From: Oscillospiraceae bacterium
GTDB taxonomy: Bacteria; Bacillota; Clostridia; Oscillospirales; Acutalibacteraceae
Direction: 5' to 3'
Assembly: GCA_003526845.1 (NCBI GenBank)
Contig: DPVM01000010.1
Location: 62,001-126,000 of the forward strand
DNA: 64,000 nt
The translations under genes and the position numbers were made by a program. Below the pieces are notes generated by a model. That model did no database searches. It had not been told where the DNA came from and worked only from the letters and a program-made list of their open reading frames with translations. Positions within the stretch are counted from its first letter, which is position 1; each line of letters starts with the position of its first letter. Positions 26,075 to 34,626 of the stretch are shown one piece after another.

Positions 26075-27235
26075 TTATTTTTTCTTGAATTTGTCAAAAA
26101 AGCCTTCTTTGCCGCCTTTTCCGGGGCCTGTATAGGTTTTGTCAAATTGTTTAAGCAATTCCTTTTGCTCGGCAGAAACATTCTTCGGTATGTCGACAAT
26201 AACTCTGACAAACAAATCGCCTTTGCCTGTTGAGCCGATGCGCTGAATACCTTTGCCGCGGAGCTTAAACACCTCATGTGGCTGTGTGCCTGCCGGCATT
26301 GTGTATTTAACATCGCCGTCGAGTGTCGGCACGCGAAGTTCTGCGCCGAGCGTAGCCTCAACTATGCTGACATGTTTTTCATACCAAAGGTCATATCCGT
26401 CACGCTCAAAGTCTTTGCTCGGCTTGACATTGACAACAACTCTCAAATCGCCGCTCGGACCGCCGTTCATACCGCTGTCACCCATGCCTCTTGCGTTGAC
26501 AGCCTGACGGTTGTCAATGCCTGCAGGGATATTGATGTCGATTTTTGTCTTTTTGCGGACTTTGCCTTTGCCGTTGCATTTTGAGCACGGGTGTTCAACG
26601 ATTTTGCCTTTGCCGCCGCAGTGCGAGCACGCAACGGTTGAGGTACTCATTCCGAGGAAGGTGCGCTGTTGAACGGTTACATAGCCCTTGCCTTGACATT
26701 CGGGGCAGGTTTTAAGGTCGGTACCCGGCTCTGCACCTGTGCCGTGACACTGTGAGCAGTCCTCAACTCTTGATATGTCAACAGTCTTTTTACAGCCTTT
26801 TGCCGCTTCTTCAAAACTGATAGTAATGGATGTTTGAATATCGCGACCCTTTCTGGGAGCGTTCGGATTTCTTGTGCCAAATCCGCCAAAGCCTCCTTGA
26901 CCGCCGCCGAAGAATGAGGAGAAAATATCGCCCAAATCAATGTCGCCGTCAAAGCCAAAGCCGCCTGCGCCGCCGTATCCGCCTTGACCTGCACCGTAGT
27001 TGGGGTCAACTCCGGCAAAACCGAATTGGTCATATTTTGCCTTTTTGTCAGGGTCGGACAAAACCTCGTACGCTTCGTTGCATTCTTTGAATTTTTCCTC
27101 TGCTGTCGGGTCGTCGGGGTTAAGGTCGGGGTGATATTTTTTTGCGGTTTTTCTGTATGCTTTTTTTATTTCATCTTCCGAGGCGTTTTTGCTTACGCCG
27201 AGCACCTCGTAATAGTCTCTTTTTTCTTCAGGCAT
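26075..27235 (-). CDS. dnaJ: chaperone DnaJ
   Basis: A 386-residue type I DnaJ. J domain with HPD (KKYHPDLNPDD) at residues ~5-70, Gly/Phe-rich linker with repeats at ~75-120, four CxxCxGxG zinc repeats at ~145-215 and a C-terminal substrate domain. It stimulates the DnaK ATPase. It is the last gene of hrcA-grpE-dnaK-dnaJ, separated from dnaK by a terminator-like hairpin that may lower its expression. Confidence 0.97.
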   Translation of the reverse strand: MPEEKRDYYEVLGVSKNASEDEIKKAYRKTAKKYHPDLNPDDPTAEEKFKECNEAYEVLSDPDKKAKYDQFGFAGVDPNYGAGQGGYGGAGGFGFDGDIDLGDIFSSFFGGGQGGFGGFGTRNPNAPRKGRDIQTSITISFEEAAKGCKKTVDISRVEDCSQCHGTGAEPGTDLKTCPECQGKGYVTVQQRTFLGMSTSTVACSHCGGKGKIVEHPCSKCNGKGKVRKKTKIDINIPAGIDNRQAVNARGMGDSGMNGGPSGDLRVVVNVKPSKDFERDGYDLWYEKHVSIVEATLGAELRVPTLDGDVKYTMPAGTQPHEVFKLRGKGIQRIGSTGKGDLFVRVIVDIPKNVSAEQKELLKQFDKTYTGPGKGGKEGFFDKFKKK

Positions 27236-27265
27236 ATTTGCCTCCGTGTATAGATAGAAATTTTT

Positions 27266-27302
27266 AAATCAATCCCACCATTTGCGGTGGGATTGATTTT
27301 GC
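27266..27302 (-). terminator. hairpin between dnaK and dnaJ
   Basis: AAATCAATCCCACC pairs with GGTGGGATTGATTT around a 6-base loop. The minus-strand T tract is weak, so partial termination or mRNA protection after dnaK is likely. Confidence 0.75.
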
Positions 27303-27313
27303 TTTAATTGTGA

Positions 27314-29167
27314 TTAGTTGTCGTCAACCTCTGTGTAGTCTGTGTCTGTATAATCAGCTTGTTGTGCGTTTGCACCCGGTTGAGGTCCTGCCTGAGGACC
27401 TGCCTGAGGACCTGCCTGTGCGCCCTGTGCCGCATTAGCCGCGTTGTAAAGCTTTTGTGATACTTCATAGAATTTGTTTGTCAAATCCTCTTGAGCAGAC
27501 TTGATTGCGTCTGTGTTTTCACCCTTAAGAGCTTCTTTGAGAGCTCCAAGCTTTGTTTCAAGTGCCGATTTGTCATCAGCAGAGAACTTGTCGCCGTTTT
27601 CGCTGATAAGCTGTTCTGTTTGATATACCATCTGCTCTGCGTTGTTTCTGAGGTCGACAGCCTCTCTCTTCTTCTTATCTTCTTCGGCAAATTGCTCTGC
27701 CTCGTGAACAGCTTTCTCAATGTCTTCTTTAGACATATTTGAAGATGCTGTGATGGAGATGTGCTGCTCCTTGCCTGTGCCGAGGTCCTTAGCCGATACG
27801 TGAACGATGCCGTTTGCATCAATATCAAATGTTACCTCTATTTGCGGTGTGCCGCGTCTTGCAGGAAGAATGCCGTCAAGATGGAACATACCCAAAGTCT
27901 TGTTATCTTTTGCAAATTGTCTTTCACCTTGGAGAACATGAACTTCAACAGAAGTTTGGTTATCTGCAGCTGTTGAGAAGATTTGTGATTTCTTTGTAGG
28001 AATTGTTGTGTTACGCTCAATGATAACAGTGTTTACGCCGCCCATTGTTTCGATACCGAGTGAAAGCGGTGCAACATCAAGAAGAACCATACCTTTAACA
28101 TCGCCGCCGAGTACGCCGCCTTGGATAGCAGCGCCGATAGCAACGCATTCATCGGGGTTGATGCCCTTGAAAGGCTCTTTGCCCGAGAACTTTTTGATTG
28201 CTTCCTGAACAGCCGGAATACGGGTTGAACCGCCGACAAGGAGGATTTTGTCAATATCGTTCATTGAAAGACCCGAGTCGCTCATTGCCTGACGAACGGG
28301 GCCCATTGTTGCTTCAACAAGGTCTGCTGTCATTTCGTTGAACTTTGCTCTTGAAAGTGTAGTCTCAAGGTGTTTAGGACCTGTTGCGTCTGCTGTGATG
28401 AACGGAAGTGAGATTTGAGCAGTTGTCATGCCCGAAAGGTCAATCTTTGCCTTTTCTGCTGCTTCCTTAATTCTCTGCATAGCCATTTTGTCGCCCGAAA
28501 GGTCGATGCCGTTTTGTGCCTTGAAATCGGCTACAAGCCAATCCATAATCTTTTTATCAAAATCGTCACCGCCGAGGTGGTTGTTACCTGCTGTCGCAAG
28601 AACTTCCTGAACGCCGTCGCCCATTTCAATGATAGATACATCGAATGTGCCGCCGCCGAGGTCGTAAACCATTACCTTTTGGTCATCCTCTTTATCAATG
28701 CCGAATGCAAGTGCTGCTGCGGTAGGCTCGTTGATGATTCTCTTTACATCAAGACCTGCGATTTTGCCTGCGTCCTTTGTTGCCTGACGCTGTGCGTCTG
28801 TGAAGTATGCCGGAACGGTGATAACTGCCTCTGTTACAGGTGTGCCGAGATAAGCCTCTGCATCGCCCTTAAGCTTTTGAAGAATGATGGCACTGATTTC
28901 CTGCGGAGTGTAACCTTTGCCGTCAATGTTTACTTTGTAATCTGAGCCCATATGTCTCTTGATTGAAGAAATTGTTTTGTCCGGGTTTGTGATAGCCTGA
29001 CGCTTTGCTACTGCGCCGACCATTCTTTCTCCGTCTTTTGAAAATGCAACAACCGACGGAGTTGTTCTTGTGCCTTCTGCGTTTGCGATAACGACAGGAT
29101 CGCCACCCTCAATAACAGATACACAACTGTTTGTTGTACCTAAGTCAATACCGATAATTTTAGCCAT
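27314..29167 (-). CDS. dnaK: chaperone DnaK (Hsp70)
   Basis: A 617-residue Hsp70. GIDLGTTNSCV, NEPTAAALAFG, VYDLGGGTFDVSI and LVGGSTRIPAV form the ATPase domain. GVMI-like substrate-binding text and the C-terminal lid follow. The tail carries a short AGPQ repeat (about residues 585-600) before the acidic TDTDYTEVDDN end. It folds nascent and stressed proteins with DnaJ and GrpE. It is controlled by HrcA/CIRCE upstream. Confidence 0.98.
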   Translation of the reverse strand: MAKIIGIDLGTTNSCVSVIEGGDPVVIANAEGTRTTPSVVAFSKDGERMVGAVAKRQAITNPDKTISSIKRHMGSDYKVNIDGKGYTPQEISAIILQKLKGDAEAYLGTPVTEAVITVPAYFTDAQRQATKDAGKIAGLDVKRIINEPTAAALAFGIDKEDDQKVMVYDLGGGTFDVSIIEMGDGVQEVLATAGNNHLGGDDFDKKIMDWLVADFKAQNGIDLSGDKMAMQRIKEAAEKAKIDLSGMTTAQISLPFITADATGPKHLETTLSRAKFNEMTADLVEATMGPVRQAMSDSGLSMNDIDKILLVGGSTRIPAVQEAIKKFSGKEPFKGINPDECVAIGAAIQGGVLGGDVKGMVLLDVAPLSLGIETMGGVNTVIIERNTTIPTKKSQIFSTAADNQTSVEVHVLQGERQFAKDNKTLGMFHLDGILPARRGTPQIEVTFDIDANGIVHVSAKDLGTGKEQHISITASSNMSKEDIEKAVHEAEQFAEEDKKKREAVDLRNNAEQMVYQTEQLISENGDKFSADDKSALETKLGALKEALKGENTDAIKSAQEDLTNKFYEVSQKLYNAANAAQGAQAGPQAGPQAGPQPGANAQQADYTDTDYTEVDDN

Positions 29168-29202
29168 GATAAATATCTCCTTTGTTTATTTATGATTTGT
29201 TG

Positions 29203-29745
29203 TCAGTTCGCTGTTTTAACCATAGCTGTTCTGATAACCTTGTTGTTTATTCTATATCCTTTTTGGAAAACATCGGTTACTACATTTTCGCCGTAATTGT
29301 CGTCCTCAACATGCATTACTGCGTTGTGACAATTCGGGTCGAACTCGTCGCCGCTTTCGCCAAAGGATTCAACACCTAATTTTTCAAGCGCGCTCATTAA
29401 ACTTGAAAGCGTCATTTCAACACCTTTTTTTAATGAGTCGTAATCTGCGCCGTCCTGCGCCAATGCTCTTTCGAGATTGTCGATTGACGGAAGAATTTCT
29501 GCAATTACAGTGCCTTTTGCGGATACATAAGTTTGTTCTTTTTCTTTTGCAACCCTTGTTCTGTAATTCGCAAATTCAGCCGCTGTGCGAAGCAATTGGT
29601 CTTTTGCGTCTGCAAGTTGCTCCTCCAATGTCGGCTCCTTCTTTTTCTCAGTCGCTTTTTCTTCGGGTTTGTCGGTTGCTTTTTCGGCTTTGCTGTTTTT
29701 GGCCGATTTGTCTTTTACCTCATCAGGTTTGGACTTTTTATTCAT
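29203..29745 (-). CDS. grpE: nucleotide exchange factor GrpE
   Basis: 180 residues from the ATG at 29745 with GGGAGG upstream; a longer ORF reading into hrcA is rejected. A charged Lys/Glu-rich N-terminus and coiled-coil helix precede the NYR-R, LPSIDNLERAL and YRINNKVIRTAMVKT blocks of GrpE. It releases ADP from DnaK. It overlaps the hrcA end by 8 bases. Confidence 0.95.
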   Translation of the reverse strand: MNKKSKPDEVKDKSAKNSKAEKATDKPEEKATEKKKEPTLEEQLADAKDQLLRTAAEFANYRTRVAKEKEQTYVSAKGTVIAEILPSIDNLERALAQDGADYDSLKKGVEMTLSSLMSALEKLGVESFGESGDEFDPNCHNAVMHVEDDNYGENVVTDVFQKGYRINNKVIRTAMVKTAN

Positions 29746-30775
29746 ATCTTGCGCCTCCCTCAAGCAGAAGTTGTGAAACTGCATTTATTATATAATCAAC
29801 TATCGGCAAAATTCTTTTATAATCAATTCTTGTTGAACCGATTATGCCGATTGTTGCAGTTTGCATATCGTTGTATTGTAATTTCGCAATTGCCATTGTT
29901 GTGTTTCTCAGCTCGTACATCGGATTTTCATCGCCGATTAAAAGTTGCGCCTTTGCGGTCGTTTTTGCAAAGCTTTCGAGCATTGCAGCGAGCTTATCTT
30001 TTTGAGCAAGCAACAGCAGCAGGTTATACACGCTGTCGCCCAATTCGCTTTGCGACAGCAGTCTTGTTTCGCCGCTTATTACAAGCGAACCTTCGGATGC
30101 CTCTGCGCAAAGCGAGCACAGTGACGAAAGCACCGGTAACATATCAAAAATTTTGTCTTTCAAAAACGGAGCCGTTGATTGAATCAGCGACAGGTCAATG
30201 TCCGAAAGGGGAACGCCGATGAAAAACTCATTTGTTATGCTGTAAAAAATTTGCTTAAATTCGTTATCGACAGGGCAGTTGATTTTGCAAATCGATGATT
30301 TGATTTTGCCGCCTACCGACATCATAACAAGCATTGCTTTTGAATTTCCGGTCGGTATCAATTCGATACCCTGAACACAGTCGAGTGGGTCTTTAACCGT
30401 GCTGTAAAATGCGGCGCAACCCGTAAGCTCTGACAAAAGCTTTGATGCGTTTGCAAGCAATCTTTCGGGGTCTGATGCGTTCGTGCTTAAAACCTCATCG
30501 ATTTTTTGCTTTTCATATGGCGAAAGCGTGCCGCCGTTTATTATATTGTCGATATAATATCTGTATGCGGCTTTTGTCGGAACTCTGCCGCCGCTGGTGT
30601 GCCGCTGTTCAAGAAAACCGACGCTTGTTAAAAACGCCATCTCGTTCCTGATTGTTGCTGAGCTGATTGAGTAGGGCAGCATTTGGCAAAGTGTTTTTGA
30701 ACCCATTGGCTCGCCCGTTCTTATATAATAATCAATTATCATTTCAAGAATTGCCGAGCGTCTTTCACCAAGCAT
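29738..30775 (-). CDS. hrcA: heat-inducible transcription repressor HrcA
   Basis: A 345-residue repressor. An N-terminal winged helix (residues ~1-75, with REPMGSKTL and SSATIRNEMA) is followed by the GAF-like HrcA domain (GTPQ-like region, LIGDENP, GIIGSTRIDYKRI). It binds CIRCE and needs GroE for activity in known cases. It heads the operon and so autoregulates. Confidence 0.96.
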   Translation of the reverse strand: MLGERRSAILEMIIDYYIRTGEPMGSKTLCQMLPYSISSATIRNEMAFLTSVGFLEQRHTSGGRVPTKAAYRYYIDNIINGGTLSPYEKQKIDEVLSTNASDPERLLANASKLLSELTGCAAFYSTVKDPLDCVQGIELIPTGNSKAMLVMMSVGGKIKSSICKINCPVDNEFKQIFYSITNEFFIGVPLSDIDLSLIQSTAPFLKDKIFDMLPVLSSLCSLCAEASEGSLVISGETRLLSQSELGDSVYNLLLLLAQKDKLAAMLESFAKTTAKAQLLIGDENPMYELRNTTMAIAKLQYNDMQTATIGIIGSTRIDYKRILPIVDYIINAVSQLLLEGGARYE

Positions 30776-30805
30776 TGCTACTCCTCCTACTCTTATATTT
30801 ATCCG

Positions 30806-30832
30806 TTAGCACTCTTGACGCCCGAGTGCTAA
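30806..30832. promoter_or_regulatory. CIRCE operator of hrcA-grpE-dnaK-dnaJ
   Basis: TTAGCACTC (30806-30814), 9-base spacer, GAGTGCTAA (30824-30832): a perfect match to the HrcA-binding CIRCE element, just downstream of the promoter. Confidence 0.98.
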
Positions 30833-30844
30833 CTATGCTTATAT

Positions 30845-30871
30845 ATTATATCCCTTTTTCATATTTGTCAA
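30845..30871 (-). promoter_or_regulatory. sigma-A promoter of the hrcA operon
   Basis: On the minus strand TTGACA (30871-30866) and TATAAT (30850-30845), spacer 15; TAATAT gives spacer 17. The CIRCE element follows. Confidence 0.75.
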
Positions 30872-30901
30872 CACTTTTTTCAAAAATTTTATTTTTTTTA
30901 C

Positions 30902-30930
30902 AAAAAAACCGCCCTGTGTTCAGGACGGTT
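30902..30930 (-). terminator. terminator of the CHAP gene
   Basis: On the minus strand AACCGTCCTG pairs with CAGGGCGGTT (one mismatch) around AACA, followed by seven T. Confidence 0.9.
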
Positions 30931-30949
30931 AATAATATATGTATGTTTA

Positions 30950-31603
30950 TTATAATAATTGAGACATAACGAGAGTGCCCTCGTCGATTGTGTTTGTCGA
31001 ATCCGCTTTAAACATATTTACATAGCTGTCGGATTCAATCGGAATGACAACATTCTTTTGATATGGCGCGTCAATCGTTTGATTGCCTGCTGATTTATCC
31101 TCATAGGTGTAAATGTAGCCGTAAAACTTTTGACCGAAGTGTGACGACATATCCGAATAAGTCACCGTGTCAAAATATGTGCCGCCCCAATGCGACTCCG
31201 AAAGAGTTACCGCACCGCTGTCGCTGATTTTTTCAACAACGGCAACATGGTTGCTCCAGCACGCAACCGCTCCGACTTTCGGCTCACTGCCGTAGTCGTA
31301 ATATCCGGCTCGCTTGTTCATACCATACCAGTCACCGGCACTGCCGTGAGTGATTTTGGGTGCCTCGCCGTTAAGCTCATAAATTCTGCCGTATGCATAT
31401 GCCACGCAGTTTGGCATCGGTGTGCCTGTTTGAAAATAAACATTGAGCTTTCTTGAGTAATAGGGGCTGCTTGAGCTTGGTGCCGTGAGCCTCGGTTCGT
31501 AGTTATCATTATCCGCATATGCGCAAATCGGCGTTAAAGCGGAAATCAGTATTGTCATAATCATAACAATAGGGATGATAAGCAGGGTTTTCTTCTTAGC
31601 CAT
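30950..31603 (-). CDS. secreted CHAP-domain protein (putative cell-wall hydrolase)
   Basis: 217 residues from ATG at 31603 with AAGGAAGG upstream. Signal peptide at residues 1-30 (AYA cleavage). A CHAP domain covers ~55-170: the catalytic Cys66 is in PNCVAYAYGR and His119 in NHVAVVE. CHAP enzymes cut peptidoglycan as amidases or endopeptidases. There is no separate binding domain; the C-terminal ~40 residues are unassigned. A long upstream region with a WalR-like repeat may regulate it. Confidence 0.88.
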   Translation of the reverse strand: MAKKKTLLIIPIVMIMTILISALTPICAYADNDNYEPRLTAPSSSSPYYSRKLNVYFQTGTPMPNCVAYAYGRIYELNGEAPKITHGSAGDWYGMNKRAGYYDYGSEPKVGAVACWSNHVAVVEKISDSGAVTLSESHWGGTYFDTVTYSDMSSHFGQKFYGYIYTYEDKSAGNQTIDAPYQKNVVIPIESDSYVNMFKADSTNTIDEGTLVMSQLL

Positions 31604-32003
31604 AAAATGCCTTCCTTTTTCTTTAGCATTCAAATATATTGATGCTGTGGGATGATTACGAAACGATTTTTTGTTTTCGATTGAACTCGCTTATTTAAAC
31701 AAAATTGTCAATTGAAATTGACTGCTTAAAGCGCTGTTTGTGAAAATGCTACAATAAATGTTCGCTTTTTCACAACAACATTTGGCATTATAACAAATTA
31801 CGGCTTTGTAATCTATGGCAATAAGTCACAATGTATTTTGTTACACTTTTGTAACCATTGTGTAATATTTACAAACTTTATTGTTTTCTGTTGACAAAAT
31901 ACGCAACTTTTGTCTATTAAGTCGGTTTGCCGTTCAACTTTTTGTCGATTTGCATTTCTTTTATTGTTATATTGAACAAAAGCGCAAAAGAAGGTCAAAC
32001 AGC
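31604..32003. other. long gene-free region upstream of the CHAP gene
   Basis: AT-rich with no convincing gene; a 64-codon minus-strand frame at 31813-32007 has no RBS or recognisable protein. It holds a minus-strand TATAAT (31792-31787) as the likely CHAP -10. It also holds a CAATTG-centred repeat near 31707-31725 and a triple TGTWAY repeat at 31839-31866. Confidence 0.55.
31839..31866. promoter_or_regulatory. WalR-like tandem box upstream of the CHAP gene
   Basis: TGTTAC-N5-TGTAAC-N5-TGTAAT: three hexamers in exact 11-base phase matching the WalR (YycF) consensus TGTWAH-N5-TGTWAH. It is centred about 60-85 bases upstream of the likely CHAP start point. The hexamers read on the strand opposite to the gene. 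Confidence 0.5.
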
Positions 32004-32037
32004 GCAAAAAAATAAGGAGACTAAAGCGTCTCCTTAT
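32004..32037 (-). terminator. terminator of the malic enzyme gene
   Basis: ATAAGGAGAC (32012-32021) pairs with GTCTCCTTAT (32028-32037) across TAAAGC; on the minus strand it ends in a run of seven T. Confidence 0.9.
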
Positions 32038-32077
32038 CTGTATATTATAATTTATTATATATAATTATTAATTACTA

Positions 32078-33250
32078 TTATATTCTTGCAACACCGTCTT
32101 TTCTTGCGGCATTGGCTACGGCACTTGCAACAGTGTCTTTGATTCTTTCGTCAAAAGCATACGGCAAAATGTAGTCTTCGGTCAATTTGTCATCGTCAAC
32201 AAGCGATGCGATTGCGTATGCGGCGGCTATTTTCATGTTCTCCGTTATTTGGCTTGCGCGCACATCAAGCGCACCTCTGAAAATGCCGGGGAAAGCAACA
32301 ACATTGTTGATTTGATTTGGAAAATCCGATCTGCCCGTTCCGACAATTCTTGCGCCTGCCTCTTTTGCCTCATCGGGCATAATTTCGGGTGTCGGGTTTG
32401 CCATCGCAAGCACAATCGGGTCACGATGCATTGTTTTAATCATTTCCTCTGTCAAAACACCCGGTGCAGAAACACCGATGAAAATATCTGCGCCGACAAC
32501 TGCGTCTTTAAGAGTGCCTTTTGTCATTTCTCTGTTTGTGACTTTGGCGATTGCGGTTTTTGATTCGTTGAGCTTTTCTCTGCCCTCATAAATCGCACCT
32601 GTTCTGTCGCACAAAATAACATCCTTCAAGCCAAGCGTCATCAAAAGCTTTGCAATTGCGATGCCTGCCGCGCCTGAGCCGTTGATAACAGCCTTGCACT
32701 CGCCGAGCGGCTTGCCGATAAGTTTTGTGGCATTGATTAATGCCGCCGAAACAACAACAGCCGTGCCGTGTTGGTCGTCATGGAAAATCGGAATATCGCA
32801 TTTTGCCTTTAATTTTTCTTCGATTTCAAAGCATCTCGGTGCCGAAATATCTTCGAGGTTTATACCGCCGAACGAGCCGCTTATGTTGTAAACGGTTTCA
32901 ACAAATTCATCAACATCCTTTGTTCTTACGCAAAGCGGAAAAGCGTCAACATCGCCGAATTCCTTAAACAAAACACATTTGCCCTCCATAACGGGCATGC
33001 CTGCCTCGGGTCCTATGTCGCCTAAGCCGAGAACGGCAGAGCCGTCTGTGATTACGGCAACAAGGTTTGAACGGCGCGTAAGTTGCCAGCTCTTTTTGTA
33101 ATCCTTTTGAATTTCGAGGCACGGCTCGGCAACGCCGGGTGTGTATGCAAGTGATAATGAATCTTTATCGTTAACCTTTGCACGCGCGTTGATTTCGATT
33201 TTTCCGTTCCATTCATAGTGTTTTTCAAGTGAAACCTTGCGATAATCCAT
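32078..33250 (-). CDS. NAD(P)-dependent malic enzyme
   Basis: A 390-residue short bacterial malic enzyme that decarboxylates malate to pyruvate. SLAYTPGVAEPC, VITDGSAVLGLGDIGPEAGMPVMEGK, IFHDDQHGTAVV and the GSGAAGIAIAK nucleotide site are diagnostic. NAD or NADP preference cannot be told from sequence. It ends a minus-strand run glpK-Ldh-malic enzyme, but a hairpin and 150 bases separate it from the Ldh gene. Confidence 0.95.
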   Translation of the reverse strand: MDYRKVSLEKHYEWNGKIEINARAKVNDKDSLSLAYTPGVAEPCLEIQKDYKKSWQLTRRSNLVAVITDGSAVLGLGDIGPEAGMPVMEGKCVLFKEFGDVDAFPLCVRTKDVDEFVETVYNISGSFGGINLEDISAPRCFEIEEKLKAKCDIPIFHDDQHGTAVVVSAALINATKLIGKPLGECKAVINGSGAAGIAIAKLLMTLGLKDVILCDRTGAIYEGREKLNESKTAIAKVTNREMTKGTLKDAVVGADIFIGVSAPGVLTEEMIKTMHRDPIVLAMANPTPEIMPDEAKEAGARIVGTGRSDFPNQINNVVAFPGIFRGALDVRASQITENMKIAAAYAIASLVDDDKLTEDYILPYAFDERIKDTVASAVANAARKDGVARI

Positions 33251-33337
33251 ATTTTGAATCTCCTTATTCGTTTTATATAGTTATTATTAGTGCTTGATTT
33301 TTAATTATCAAACAATGACAATTAAATAACAAATCAA

Positions 33338-33382
33338 GGGCAGGTCCCTCAGCGCAGAACGCCGAGGGCATCCTGCCCCTGA
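33338..33382 (-). terminator. GC-rich hairpin between the Ldh and malic enzyme genes
   Basis: GGGCAGG..CCTGCCC forms the outer stem and CCCTC..GAGGG the inner stem. It follows the Ldh-family stop on the minus strand, with a weak T tract. Confidence 0.7.
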
Positions 33383-33403
33383 AATTGTTAAAATATATTC
33401 GGT

Positions 33404-34564
33404 TTATCTTTCGATATGAGCCGTGATTTTTTCGTCATGCTCATAAGGAACATAGTTGTCTTCCCATGGGAATGTGTATGAAAGACCGAGCTTATCTCTT
33501 ACTGCGTTGATTTCAGCCTGAACAGCCTCGTTAATCGGAACGCCGTGCTCTTCTCTTTCTTTCCAAATCTCGTATTCTTTTTCGCCTGCTGTATAAATTC
33601 TTTCAGCTCCCGGAGCAACTGTCGAATTCCTAACCTCGCGAATAATATCGCCTGCCTTGCGTCTTACAAGTTCCTCGCCGAGGAAGTGGTCTGTGTCGAT
33701 GGCGATGAAGAAATGGCCCAATTGATACGGCTTGATGTTGCCGTTTTCATCCTTACCGTTGAGGTCCTTGCAGTATAAGCCGTCCTGCAACGCTGCCGAA
33801 AGAAGTTCAACAACCATTGCAAAGCCGTAGCCTTTATATCCGCCGAGAGCCTCGCCGATTCCGCCGAGTGTCGTCAAAGCGGCATCGCCTGAACGGATTT
33901 TTTTGAGTGCTTCGCCTGCGTCGCCCTCAATAGGCTTTCCGTCCTTGCCGATTATTGTGCCGGGATGAACAGGCTCGTTGATTCTTGCGTAATATTCAAT
34001 CTTGCCGTTTTGTGTGATTGATGTTGCACAGTCAAAGATGAAATCGAATTTTTCATCGGTTGGCACGCCGATTGTAAATGGGTTTGTGCCGAACATTCCG
34101 TCAACGCCCCAAGTCGGAGCAACAGACGGTCTTGCGTTTGTGCCGGTCATACCGATACAGCCCTGTTCGGTTGCCTGTGTTGCATAATAGCCTGCAATGC
34201 CGTAGTGACAGCTGTTTCTTACAACAACCATGCCGAGGCCGTATTTTTTAGCCTTGTCAATAGCCATCTGCATTGCTCTTTTGCCGATAACCTGACCCAT
34301 GCCGTCATGACCGTCAACAACAGCCGTTGTTTCCGTTTCTTTTACAATTTCAAAATTTGTTGTCGGCGATTGAATGCCTGCAACAATTCTGTCGATATAA
34401 ATAGGTTTAAAGCGGTTGCAACCGTGGCTCTCGATTCCTCTTTTATCGGATTCAAGCAAAACATCGGTGCACACCTCTGCGTCCTCCCTCGGAACACCGT
34501 AGCCGACAAATGCGTCGGTAACAAAATCGGTGATTAAATTCCAGGGGCATACAACTTTTCCCAT
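33404..34564 (-). CDS. Ldh-family oxidoreductase (type-2 malate/L-lactate dehydrogenase fold)
   Basis: A 386-residue NAD(P)-dependent dehydrogenase of the PF02615 family. ESDKRGIESHG carries the catalytic-site His; VVRNSCHYGIAGYYA, MTGTNARPSVAPTWG and GTNPFTIGVPT are family blocks. Relatives act on malate, lactate, sulfolactate, ureidoglycolate or related 2-hydroxyacids. Malic enzyme next door makes malate plausible, but the substrate is unproven. Confidence 0.9.
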   Translation of the reverse strand: MGKVVCPWNLITDFVTDAFVGYGVPREDAEVCTDVLLESDKRGIESHGCNRFKPIYIDRIVAGIQSPTTNFEIVKETETTAVVDGHDGMGQVIGKRAMQMAIDKAKKYGLGMVVVRNSCHYGIAGYYATQATEQGCIGMTGTNARPSVAPTWGVDGMFGTNPFTIGVPTDEKFDFIFDCATSITQNGKIEYYARINEPVHPGTIIGKDGKPIEGDAGEALKKIRSGDAALTTLGGIGEALGGYKGYGFAMVVELLSAALQDGLYCKDLNGKDENGNIKPYQLGHFFIAIDTDHFLGEELVRRKAGDIIREVRNSTVAPGAERIYTAGEKEYEIWKEREEHGVPINEAVQAEINAVRDKLGLSYTFPWEDNYVPYEHDEKITAHIER

Positions 34565-34626
34565 AATATAAAGTCTCCTTTTAAAAAGTAATTATTATTT
34601 AAGCGGCAGTGCCGCATATTGACATT

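Noticed and set aside
27375..27420. Short tandem repeat in the dnaK 3' end as a mobile or CRISPR-like repeat
   Set aside because: It encodes an in-frame AGPQ repeat in the flexible C-terminal tail of DnaK.
31813..32007. A 64-codon minus-strand reading frame in the CHAP upstream region
   Set aside because: No ribosome site, no recognisable protein, and it overlaps the WalR-like repeat in AT-rich DNA.
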